Made by a program: the position numbers and the translations under genes. Positions 55,181 to 64,000 of a stretch of DNA of 64,000 nucleotides are shown here, one piece after another. The DNA is from Cordilura impudica. Lineage: Eukaryota > Arthropoda > Insecta > Diptera > Scathophagidae. Location: positions 31,173,158 to 31,237,157 of the forward strand of contig OY821522.1 of assembly GCA_963682025.1 (NCBI GenBank), given 5' to 3'. The notes below the pieces were generated by a model that did not search any database, was not told the DNA's origin, and worked only from the letters and a program-made list of their open reading frames with translations. Every line of letters begins with the position of its first letter. The first letter of the stretch is position 1.

Positions 55181-55973
55181 CAAGTAAGAAAATTATAGTC
55201 GGTCTAGACCGACTATACGATACCCTATACCATGCGTTTAGAAACCCTATCTCTTAGGCCCAACTAACTGGACATAGAAAATAAGCAAAAACCAAATTTG
55301 AGTGGGATTTTTATTAATTTTTTTTGGCTGCAGATATAAAAAAGTTCATATCGGATGCTATATCTATAAAGGGGCTAGGTCCAAAAATGGACCGATCCTG
55401 ATCATGTTTGGTAAAGTCTCTTTTATTTTGCAAAAATATGTACAAACAAAATTTGAGAAGAATCAGTGCAATATTTTTGTTTTTTAATAGATTTAACTGA
55501 AGATCGGGAAGCAGCTCTATATGGGGTCAAAGGGATCATTTTTGGACTACACATTAGAGTATGTAATGAACGCATACAAACCCAATTTGAGTAAGATCTA
55601 TATGACAATTTGGATCTTATGGCAATTTATGTCGATTTCATATGGGTAATTTGTATGGGGGCTAGGTCTGAACATGGACCGATTCTCACCAATTTCAATA
55701 GCGTTCATCCCGTGGCCGATAAAAGCTTATATACCAAATTTCATCAAAATATATTCATATTTGCGACCTGCAGTTTGATTACAAGCTTTACATGGACACA
55801 CAGACGGACGGACGGACGGACGGACGGACGGACGGACATTGTTAAATCAACTCAGAAAGTGATTCTGATTCGATCGGTATAATTAAAGATGGGTCTAGGT
55901 CAAATATTTTTGGTTGTTACAAACAGCAGCACAAAGTCATTATACCCAAACCACATAGTGGTATAGGGTATAA
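55181..55973 (-). mobile_element. DINE-like repeat, tandem copy 2
   Basis: Same family and orientation as 54358-55164, 16 bases downstream of it, with (GGAC)n at about 55804-55839. Identity is high but both copies have private indels. Confidence 0.65.
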
Positions 55974-56079
55974 TTATGCATATATTAACAATACCAAGAA
56001 CACCATAACATAGCTCATGTTAGTAGTATTGCCACATATTTTTATCGTTTTTACGTTGTAATAAAAAAAATCGCTGCTA

Positions 56080-56427
56080 TGAAAAAAAAGTGAAAACGAA
56101 AAATGGAAAATGAAAAATGGAAAATAAAAATGGAAAATGGAGGATGGAAAATGGAAAATGAAAAACTGAAAATGTAAAATGAAAAATGGAAAATAGAAAA
56201 CGAAAAATGGAGAATGGAAAATGGAAAATGAAAAATGGAAAATGAAAAAAGGAAAATAGAAAACGAAAAATGTAAAATGGAAAATAGAAAATGAAAAATG
56301 GAGAATAGAAAATAGAAAACGAAAAATGGAAAATGAAAAAAGAAAATTGAAAAATGAAAAATGCAAAATGGAAAATGAAATTGAAAAATGGCAAATGAAA
56401 ATTTAAAAATGAAAAATGGAAAACGCG

Positions 56428-56458
<31 letters not shown>

Positions 56459-56585
56459 TGAAAAATTACAAATAGAAACGCAAAATGGAAAATGGAAAAT
56501 GAATAATGGAAAGTGGGAAATGGGAAACGGAAAATGAAAATTGAAATATGGAAAATGAAAATGGACAATGAAAATTGAAAAATTT
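56080..56585. repeat. GGAAAATGAAAAAT-type satellite
   Basis: About 500 bases of irregular repeats of GGAAAATG and AAAAATGG words, nearly free of C and T on this strand. Long Phe-rich open frames on the other strand are a by-product of the composition. A short palindrome (TTTTATATAGGT...ACCTATATAAAA) follows. Confidence 0.9.
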
Positions 56586-58692
56586 TATATAGGTATAAAC
56601 TCAATACCTATATAAAATTTAAATAAAATAAGTTTTGGTTGACAATTTAAATATATTCTAGAAAATTTTTTATTTAAATTTTAATTTTGTTAGTTTTTTT
56701 TTTTTTTTTTTGTTTGGTACTGTACTTTCTGACCGTGGTTGTTATATAACAAACGAAAAAAAACTGTTACTGGTTCATTTCAGTCTGGTTTAAGTAGTAT
56801 CATATTTGTTTCAAAAAAAAATTGTGGTAAATTTATTACCGTAAACTTAAGCCCTTAGCAACACAAATTAAGTGTGGTATTTAAAAGTTTAGGAAAAGAA
56901 ATGTTAATTTATGAAAATTTAATTTCCGAAAATTTGTTTTTAAATTAAATTTTAGAAATGATTTAGTTTGAAAGTAATTGTGATAACTTTTCGATTTATC
57001 TGTAATTTTTTTAAATATATAATTTTATAAAAAAAAATTTAAGTTTGAATGCAATTTTCAATTCAATGTATTGTTTTACAAATTTTTCATTTCATTGAAA
57101 TTTTAATTAAATGTCTTTTTTTCATTTTTTTTTTTTTTTTAAATAATTTTAATTTGACAAAAGATTTTTCTTTTATGTGTATGTAATGTTTTATTTATAT
57201 GTGGTTTTAGAAAAAATTTTAATTTCAGAATAATAATAATATTTTTAGTTAAATTTAATTTTTGAAATATTTCAATTTCAATGTCATAAAAAAAATTTAA
57301 TTAAAATTATTTTAGAAAATTTTCATGTCAAAGTAGTTTTTTTTCTAATTAAATGTGTTTTAGAAATCTCTTAAATTCCATCTAGTGGAAAAAAAATTAA
57401 TTTTAGTCAAATTTTAGTTTTAAAAATATTTTAGTTTCAATATAATCGTAAAATGTTAGTTAATTTTTGTCTTAGAAATATTTTAATTTCAGTAAACATT
57501 AATTTTAGTCGAATTTAGTTTTACGTAAAGTATTACGTTTAAGGTAATTGAAAATAATTAATTTTAGTTGAATTTAGTTGCAACTCAATGTCATTTTAAA
57601 TTTTCAGCTGTTGCTAGGTTGCGGTGGCTGCTCCAGGCAGGTTGTACCTTCAGTGGGTTTCTGGTTGTGGAGTTTGGCGATGCAAGTCTTGTATTCAATA
57701 GCGGGCTTTTTTTTTCAAATTTACAATCGACTTTTAATTTAAGTGTTTTGGTCAAACTTAAGTAAGATTTCTATATATTTAGTTTATATATTGGTTTTTA
57801 CATTACTGGTTGCAAGGTTTTGTTTTTCTTTTCTTTTCATGTTTAACGTTTTCAAATCACAGTTTATAATTTTTTAACACATTTTCTTCAACTCAGTACC
57901 TTTATTCACATTTAAAATTTTTAAAACCTTTTTATTTTACAAAACTGTACTAATTTCCTTTTTTTTTTTAAGTACACAATTTATTTTAAATTGTTGCGTG
58001 TCATTTTTAAACGTACATATATATCAATCGCATAAACTTCAATTATTTTAAGTTTTTAATTTATTAAAATTTTAAATTTTCAACACTCTACTTAAGTCTT
58101 TTTTTTTTGTTTGTTATAGATTTCTTTATTAATTGTGTGGTTCCAATTAATCTGTTAACTTTTCGTTTATAATTTGCTAATGTTTTTTTTCTATCTTCTT
58201 TCACTATCTTAAATTCCTTAAAATTACGTTTTAACTTTCTTAAACTTTTACCAATTTAATTAATTTTTTTTTTTTGGTTTTCTACATTGGGTTATATAAA
58301 AACTCTTTTATTTAACCCTCCGTTTAAGGGTTTTTTATTTTAAATTTTAAATTAATTTTATAATAGTTAGAAAAATTAAGGAAAAGTTTAATTTTACAAA
58401 AAAAAATTTTCCTTGACAGCAAAATTTTAATTTTAGCATTTTGAATTTTAGCACTATTTAATTTTAACGCAATTGAATTTTAGCACTATTTAATTTTAGC
58501 ACAATTGAATTTTAGATCTATTTAATTTTAGCTTAATTTTAGCATTAGAAAAATTTTAGTTTAAATTTTATAATTAAAAATTTTAGAATTAGAAAAATTC
58601 AATTTTAGGATAATTTTTAAATTTAGGAAAATTTAAATTGTAGACAATTTTATATCTAGACAACTTTTGTATTTAGTTTAATTTTATACTTA
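56586..58692. other. AT-rich DNA, no gene seen
   Basis: Long T- and A-rich tracts with repeated AATTTTAG words; between about 58430 and 58530 ATTTTAGCACTATTTAATT-like phrases repeat. No conserved motif in any frame. Confidence 0.6.
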
Positions 58693-59045
58693 AATTTATG
58701 TTACTTCTTTTGGGCTAGGATGGTCAGCTTATAAGTTTTAAATAAAATAAATTAAAACAAAATTTATTTCATCTCCACTCTACGTTTCGTTGACGGTTTT
58801 TCAACTTCATCAGGAGTGTATAAAAATTTTTTTTTTTATTATTAATTTCTGGCGACAAAAAATTAAAAATAAAACAATATATCAACATAATGTTATATTA
58901 GTCACAATAGTTTAACTTATGATTAATCCAAACTTACATTGTCAGGTTATTATTATTTAATAAATTTAAAGATAAAAAACTGGACATCACGACACAATTT
59001 TAATAAAATTAAATAAATTAATAAAAATAAATAATCAAAATAAAT
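58693..59045 (-). repeat. Penelope-like pLTR, 3' copy
   Basis: About 350 bases shared with 61674-62026 and, inverted, 62636-62983. Carries a hammerhead motif. Confidence 0.85.
58776..58818 (-). ncRNA. hammerhead ribozyme motif (pLTR copy 1)
   Basis: On the minus strand: CACTC (stem I), CTGATGA, an extra A, stem II GTTGA/TCAAC, GAAA, very short stem III AC/GT, A at the cleavage position, then GAGTG closing stem I. Hammerheads are known in Penelope-like pLTRs. The extra A before stem II is unusual. Confidence 0.65.
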
Positions 59046-59108
59046 ATAAAAAAAAAAAAAAAAAAATCACAGTTTTAAACTTAACGACTAATATCACAGA
59101 ACTAAGAT

Positions 59109-61565
59109 TTAAGTAATTGCAATTGAATATTGCAGCTTAGTGTTATCTTTGTCTTCTTTGTTGTTTAATGTTTTGTGTATTTTTTGTTGTATTCTGAAAC
59201 TTTCCAATGTGTATCTTTTGTTTTCATTTCTCTCTTTATCTAAAATCTTAACTCCTTTTAAATCGACGTTATGTCCGCTCTCTTTTGCATGTTGAGATAA
59301 TGCTGTCGATTCCTTGTGTTTTTTTATGTCTGCTTGATGTTCCGCAATTCTTACTCCTAACATTCTTTTTGTTGTTCCTATGTAGACTTTATTACACACC
59401 TCCCTTTCATTACCATCGCATTTTATCTCGTAAACTACGTTGTCAATTTTTAATACATCTGGTTTTGTTTTTTTGTGTGTAAAAAGGGATCTAAGTGTTT
59501 CATTTGATCTGTGTGCTATTGTTACACTCTTGTCATTTATTATTCTATTGAGATTTTTGCTCTCCGTTAATTTTGGTATGTATGGTACACTGTAAAAATT
59601 AGTTTCTATTGGTTTTTGTTTCTTATTTTGCTGCTTTTTGTTGAATATATTATTGAAAAGATTTTTAATAATGTATATTGGATAATTATTTTTTAATAAA
59701 ATTTCCTTTATTTTATTGATATTGTTACCTTTATATCGTTGATCGCTAATTTGTATTACTTTTTGGATTAAATTGTTTGCTGTATTAAGTTTTATTTTCC
59801 ATGGTTGTGTAGAGTGGTAATTTATCATTCGTCCTGATGCTGTCGCCTTCGTGTACCAATTAGTAATTAGCTTTTCATTGTCCTTAATTATTTTTATATC
59901 CAAGTAAGGAATTTCATTGTTGTGTTCTCGTTCTATTGTAAATTTGAGTTTATTATGATATGAGTTCAATGTATTCATTATCGTTGCTTCGTCCTTCTTA
60001 TTGATTACAGCGAAAAGATCATCGACATATTTAGATATGAACTTAATTTTTAAATTTTTTGTTTTTAATTCAGATATAACTTCGTCCAAGAGATTGTCTA
60101 GTATTATATCTGCAATAGTAGGGGATAAAGGGTTACCCATTGGCATACCATATGTTTGATGGAAAAACTTTTTGTCGTAAGTAAAATAGTTGTTATCGAC
60201 TAAGCAAAACTGAAGTATTTTTAAAAATTGTTGTTTTGATATTGTGGTAACGTCTTTTAGTGTTTCCCACTTATGAAGAATATTTTTTATGGCTAGATGT
60301 GTCGATATGTTGGTAAATAGTGATACTACATCAAATGATACAATAATGTCGTCTTTATCCAGGATAAGGTCTTTTATTCTATCTTTTAATTCCATAGAAT
60401 TTTTTATATTGTATGTCGGAGATATCAAATGCTTTAGTATCGAGCCAACGTATTTTGCTAATTCATAGCAAGGAACTTTATAAGATGATGAGATTGGTCT
60501 AAGGGGTATATTCTCTTTATGAATTTTAGGAAGACCATATAATTCTGGTGCTGCTGCTGCATGGGTTGTCATTTTTATTTTCTGGAACTTTGTGATATGG
60601 TTGTTTTTAAACAGATCCATAATTATGTTATTATTTGTTCTTTGTAACTTGGTCGTTGGGTCTTCTCGAATACTCTTGTACGTAGTTTTGTCATCTAACA
60701 ATTTATACATTTTTGTTTTGTATTCATCTTTGTAAATAACTACTGTCTTATTTCCTTTATCAGCCGATGTTATCAATATTTTATCCTCATTCTCTTTAAT
60801 AAAGCGTTTTGTGTCCTCATATATGCTTAAAATGTATTTTTCCATTTTGTTATTCGTCATTTTTCGTTTGTAGTTTGATATTCGGTTCGCGATTTGTGAT
60901 CTCAATATTTCCTTATCCGTTTCATTTTTAATTGTCTGGACCCATTGTTCCATGTCCGCTATTAATGGAATTGGTAAGAAGTTTTTGTTACTTACTGGTA
61001 GTGCAAACTTGTTTCCTAAAGACAGAAGCCATTTGCTCTCAATTTCAAAATCTATCGCAGTGTAGTTCACAAACCAGTCATCATTAAATCGGAAATTAAA
61101 ATTTTTAAACTTTTGTATTCTTAATTTTTTCAGTTTGGAATTATGTATGTGCTGTACTTTATTCTTGATATTATTAAATCTATTCCACTGATCTGTCTTA
61201 AATCTTGAAAGTTCCAGTTCGTTCAGTGTATTGTTGATTTTTCTTTCTATGTGTCTGATCTCATTGTGTATTAATTTTGTTGTAATGTGTGTTTCCCTAA
61301 TTTCAACATTTAGAATTTTTGTATGTAAATTGATTTCTATTCTCTTTATTTCATTTATTGCTGTTGTTGTTTTGAATAGATGTTTCAGTTTATGAGTACT
61401 GTTGCTTACGTGTGTGGGTGTGATGCCGTATTTTCTGCATTTTTGCAAATATGTTGCTCTCTCCGTGGATTTTGCTAATCTTTCTATCTCCCTACAATAT
61501 TGTTTTAACAAACTGCTTGTTTCTATGTTGTATTTGTTCTGCATATGTTGAAAAAAGTTCTTCAT
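59109..61565 (-). CDS. Penelope-like reverse transcriptase with GIY-YIG endonuclease
   Basis: 818 residues with no break. The N-terminal third is basic and helical. Then come ITSADKGNKTVVIYKDEY (about 265), LYGLPKIHK (about 340), SFDVVSLFTNI with the first catalytic Asp (about 408), TYGMPMGNPLSPTIAD (about 485), KYVDDLFAV with the catalytic Asp pair (about 512-515) and EIPYLDIKI. After a linker, the C-terminal GIY-YIG nuclease shows NVVYEIKC, CNKVYIGTTKRMLGVRIAEH and ALSQHAKESGHNVD. The RT branch is related to telomerase. The protein would nick DNA and copy its RNA at the nick. The Met at 61565 (MKNFFQHMQ) is also present in the second copy. Possibly still active. Confidence 0.95.
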   Translation of the reverse strand: MKNFFQHMQNKYNIETSSLLKQYCREIERLAKSTERATYLQKCRKYGITPTHVSNSTHKLKHLFKTTTAINEIKRIEINLHTKILNVEIRETHITTKLIHNEIRHIERKINNTLNELELSRFKTDQWNRFNNIKNKVQHIHNSKLKKLRIQKFKNFNFRFNDDWFVNYTAIDFEIESKWLLSLGNKFALPVSNKNFLPIPLIADMEQWVQTIKNETDKEILRSQIANRISNYKRKMTNNKMEKYILSIYEDTKRFIKENEDKILITSADKGNKTVVIYKDEYKTKMYKLLDDKTTYKSIREDPTTKLQRTNNNIIMDLFKNNHITKFQKIKMTTHAAAAPELYGLPKIHKENIPLRPISSSYKVPCYELAKYVGSILKHLISPTYNIKNSMELKDRIKDLILDKDDIIVSFDVVSLFTNISTHLAIKNILHKWETLKDVTTISKQQFLKILQFCLVDNNYFTYDKKFFHQTYGMPMGNPLSPTIADIILDNLLDEVISELKTKNLKIKFISKYVDDLFAVINKKDEATIMNTLNSYHNKLKFTIEREHNNEIPYLDIKIIKDNEKLITNWYTKATASGRMINYHSTQPWKIKLNTANNLIQKVIQISDQRYKGNNINKIKEILLKNNYPIYIIKNLFNNIFNKKQQNKKQKPIETNFYSVPYIPKLTESKNLNRIINDKSVTIAHRSNETLRSLFTHKKTKPDVLKIDNVVYEIKCDGNEREVCNKVYIGTTKRMLGVRIAEHQADIKKHKESTALSQHAKESGHNVDLKGVKILDKERNENKRYTLESFRIQQKIHKTLNNKEDKDNTKLQYSIAIT

Positions 61566-61673
61566 GTTGTTATTTTTCTTTGCGTCAGAATTTTAGTTTG
61601 TTATTTCTTTTATATTTCGACAGGCCCTTCGATTGTTTGTTATTAAATTGTTTTATGACCAGTTATCTTGAGT

Positions 61674-62026
61674 TTATGTTACTTCTTTTGGGCTATGATG
61701 GTCAGCTTATAAGTTTTAAATAAAATAAATTAAAACAAAATTTATTTCATCTCCACTCTACGTTTCGTTGACGGTTTTTCAACTTCATCAGGAGTGTATA
61801 AAAATTTTTTTTTATTATTAATTTCTGGCGACAAAAAATTAAAAATAAAACAATATATCAACATAATGTTATATTAGTCACAATAGTTTAACTTATGATT
61901 AATCCAAACTTACATTGTCAGGTTATTATTATTTAATAAATTTAAAGATAAAAAACTGGACATCACGACACAATTTTAATAAAATTAAATAAATTAATAA
62001 AAATAAATAATCAAAATAAATATAAA
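61674..62026 (-). repeat. Penelope-like pLTR, 5' copy
   Basis: Upstream of the intact gene, parted from its ATG by about 110 bases of leader. Nearly identical to the 3' copy. Confidence 0.85.
61754..61796 (-). ncRNA. hammerhead ribozyme motif (pLTR copy 2)
   Basis: Same 43-base motif as at 58776-58818, without a core difference. Predicted cleavage after GTA, before GAGTG. Confidence 0.65.
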
Positions 62027-62030
62027 AATA

Positions 62031-62576
62031 ATAATATATTCAACAAAAAGCAGCAAAATAAGAAACAAAAAACCAATAGAAACTAATTTTTATAGTGTAC
62101 CATACATACCAAAATTAACGGAGAGCAAAAATCTCAATAGAATAATAAATGACAAAAGTGTAACAATAGCACACAGATCAAATGAAACACTTAGATCCCT
62201 TTTTACACACAAAAAAACAAAACCAGATGTATTAAAAATTGACAACGTAGTTTACGAGATAAAATGCGATGGTAATGAAAGGGAGGTGTGTAATAAAGTC
62301 TACATAGGAACAACAAAAAGAATGTTAGGAGTAAGAATTGCGGAACATCAAGCAGACATAAAAAAACACAAGGAATCGACAGCATTATCTCAACATGCAA
62401 AAGAGAGCGGACATAACGTCGATTTAAAAGGAGTTAAGATTTTAGATAAAGAGAGAAATGAAAACAAAAGATACACATTGGAAAGTTTAAGAATACAACA
62501 AAAAATACACAAAACATTAAACAACAAAGAAGACAAAGATAACACTAAGCTGCAATATTCAATTGCAATTACTTAA
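62031..62576 (+). pseudogene. Penelope-like ORF tail with GIY-YIG domain (5'-truncated)
   Basis: Starts in the linker before the nuclease (FNKKQQNKK equivalent) and runs to the stop at 62576. An extra A in a homopolymer near 62070 shifts the first codons. The nuclease part (CNKVYIGTTKRMLG, HAKESGHNVD) is intact and differs from the full gene by one visible residue (SLRIQQ for SFRIQQ). No RT is present, so it cannot act alone. Confidence 0.85.
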
Positions 62577-62635
62577 ATCTTAGTTCTGTGATATTAGTCG
62601 TTAAGTTTAAAACTGTGATTTTTTTTTTTTTTAAT

Positions 62636-62983
62636 ATTTATTTTGATTATTTATTTTTATTAATTTATTTAATTTTATTAAAATTGTGTCGTGATGTCCA
62701 GTTTTTTATCTTTAAATTTATTATATAATAATAACCTGACAATGTAAGTTTGGATTAATCATAAGTTAAACTATTGTGACTAATATAACATTATGTTGAT
62801 ATATTGTTTTATTTTTAATTTTTTGTCGCCAGAAATTAATAATAAAAAAAAATTTTTATACACTCCTGATGAAGTTGAAAAACCGTCAACGAAACGTAGA
62901 GTGGAGATGAAATAAATTTTGTTTTAATTTATTTTATTTAAAACTTATAAGCTGACCATCATAGCCCAAAAGAAGTAACATAA
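62636..62983 (+). repeat. Penelope-like pLTR, inverted third copy
   Basis: Reverse complement of the other two pLTRs with very few differences. Confidence 0.85.
62861..62903 (+). ncRNA. hammerhead ribozyme motif (pLTR copy 3)
   Basis: CACTC 62861-62865, CTGATGA 62866-62872, extra A 62873, GTTGA 62874-62878, TCAAC 62886-62890, GAAA 62891-62894, CGTA, GAGTG 62899-62903. Stem I and stem II arms are fully complementary. Confidence 0.65.
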
Positions 62984-63091
62984 ACTCAAGATAACTGGTC
63001 ATAAAACAATTTAATAACAAACAATCGAAGGGCCTGTCGAAATATAAAAGATATAACAAACTAAAATTCTGACGCAAAGAAAAATAACAAC

Positions 63092-64000
63092 ATGAAGAAC
63101 TTTTTTCAACATATGCAGAACAAATACAACATAGAAACAAGCAGTTTGTTAAAACAATATTGTAGGGAGATAGAAAGATTAGCAAAATCCACGGAGAGAG
63201 CAACATATTTGCAAAAATGCAGAAAATACGGCATCACACCCACACACGTAAGCAACAGTACTCATAAACTGAAACATCTATTCAAAACAACAACAGCAAT
63301 AAATGAAATAAAGAGAATAGAAATCAATTTACATACAAAAATTCTAAATGTTGAAATTAGGGAAACACACATTACAACAAAATTAATACACAATGAGATC
63401 AGACACATAGAAAGAAAAATCAACAATACACTGAACGAACTGGAACTTTCAAGATTTAAGACAGATGAGTGGAATAGATTTAATAATATCAAGAATAAAG
63501 TACAGCACATACATAATTCCAAACTGAAAAAATTAAGAATACAAAAGTTTAAAAATTTTAATTTCCGATTTAATGATGACTGGTTTGTGAACTACACTGC
63601 GATAGATTTTGAAATTGAGAGCAAATGGCTTCTGTCTTTAGGAAACAAGTTTGCACTACCAGTAAGTAACAAAAACTTCTTACCAATTCCATTAATAGCG
63701 GACATGGAACAATGGGTCCAGACAATTAAAAATGAAACGGATAAGGAAATATTGAGATCACAAATCGCGAACCGAATATCAAACTACAAACGAAAAATGA
63801 CGAATAACAAAATGGAAAAATACATTTTAAGCATATATGAGGACACAAAACGCTTTATTAAAGAGAATGAGGATAAAATATTGATAACATCGGCTGATAA
63901 AGGAAATAAGACAGTAGTTATTTACAAAGATGAATACAAAACAAAAATGTATAAATTGTTAGATGACAAAACTACGTACAAGAGTATTCGAGAAGACCCA
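63092..64000 (+). CDS. Penelope-like reverse transcriptase, N-terminal part (3' end outside window)
   Basis: The ATG at 63092 starts the same MKNFFQHMQNKYNIE as the intact minus-strand gene. The spacing from ATG to the window end equals the matching distance there, so no net indel has occurred over 303 codons. One visible change is TDEWNRF for TDQWNRF. It ends in the TTYKSIREDP region, before the RT palm, so integrity of the catalytic part cannot be judged. Confidence 0.9.
   Translation, partial: MKNFFQHMQNKYNIETSSLLKQYCREIERLAKSTERATYLQKCRKYGITPTHVSNSTHKLKHLFKTTTAINEIKRIEINLHTKILNVEIRETHITTKLIHNEIRHIERKINNTLNELELSRFKTDEWNRFNNIKNKVQHIHNSKLKKLRIQKFKNFNFRFNDDWFVNYTAIDFEIESKWLLSLGNKFALPVSNKNFLPIPLIADMEQWVQTIKNETDKEILRSQIANRISNYKRKMTNNKMEKYILSIYEDTKRFIKENEDKILITSADKGNKTVVIYKDEYKTKMYKLLDDKTTYKSIREDP

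Larger units (their letters stand above)
58693..62026 (-). mobile_element. Penelope-like element, full length, intact
   Basis: An 818-residue RT plus GIY-YIG endonuclease gene is flanked by two pseudo-LTRs (58693-59045 and 61674-62026), both in the same orientation as the gene. The element lies head to head with a second copy starting at 62031. Confidence 0.9.
62031..64000 (+). mobile_element. second Penelope-like unit, plus strand, runs off the window
   Basis: Order: 5'-truncated ORF tail (to 62576), pLTR (62636-62983), then a new ORF from 63092. A truncated copy followed by a pLTR and a full ORF is a common Penelope arrangement. Confidence 0.85.

Noticed and set aside
56077..56604. Long Phe/Ile/Ser-rich open frames on the minus strand
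   Set aside because: They follow from the GGAAAATG satellite, which has no T-A-containing stop words on that strand. No domain or start signal.

Overview
This window is almost wholly transposable-element DNA from an insect, most likely a brachyceran fly and perhaps a calyptrate (muscoid) one. The basis is the AT-rich background, the mix of BEL/Pao elements, LINEs whose ORF1 carries PHD or FP-type domains, a PIF/Harbinger element, a Helitron, DINE-1/INE-1-like repeats with GACGGAC microsatellites, and a Penelope-like element with hammerhead ribozymes. I see no host gene, tRNA, rRNA or CRISPR. The species is an inference.

Layout. 1-4.2 kb: 3' part of a BEL/Pao element (BEL1), pol followed by an extra zinc-knuckle ORF. 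4.2-8.6 kb: degenerate tandem repeats, an inverted repeat pair and a decayed LINE (LINE-C). 8.6-16.1 kb: LINE-B ORF1 (minus strand) split by a nearly intact BEL element (BEL2), with GTTGA target duplication. 16.4-54.0 kb: one LINE copy (LINE-A, minus strand) broken into five pieces by four primary insertions. These are a Harbinger transposon (18710-28550, itself split by BEL3), BEL4 (28696-35870), a 14.7-kb terminal-inverted-repeat transposon (35938-50651) and a Helitron derivative (51197-53573). In each case the LINE sequence on both sides joins up, so the empty sites and target duplications can be read directly. 54.0-58.7 kb: DINE-1-like repeats, a GGAAAATG-type satellite and AT-rich DNA. 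58.7-64.0 kb: an intact Penelope-like element on the minus strand facing a second copy on the plus strand that runs off the window.

The most interesting material: (1) BEL1 and BEL4, from clearly different subfamilies, both carry a third ORF in the env position. It encodes a second set of nucleocapsid-type zinc knuckles and a basic Q/N/R-rich tail, and it sits just behind a good 3' splice site. (2) The 14.7-kb transposon has 33-bp terminal repeats, a 4-bp ATAT target duplication and a decayed DDE-type transposase that I cannot place in a named superfamily. (3) A 2.45-kb segment inside it is tandemly triplicated, with readable breakpoints. (4) Hammerhead ribozyme motifs lie in all three Penelope pseudo-LTRs.

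Most elements are young by LTR similarity but defective: Asp-to-Asn changes at catalytic positions in BEL1 integrase and BEL3 reverse transcriptase, single nonsense codons in BEL2 and BEL3, and several frameshifts in BEL4. The only intact full-length element protein is the 818-residue Penelope-like protein.
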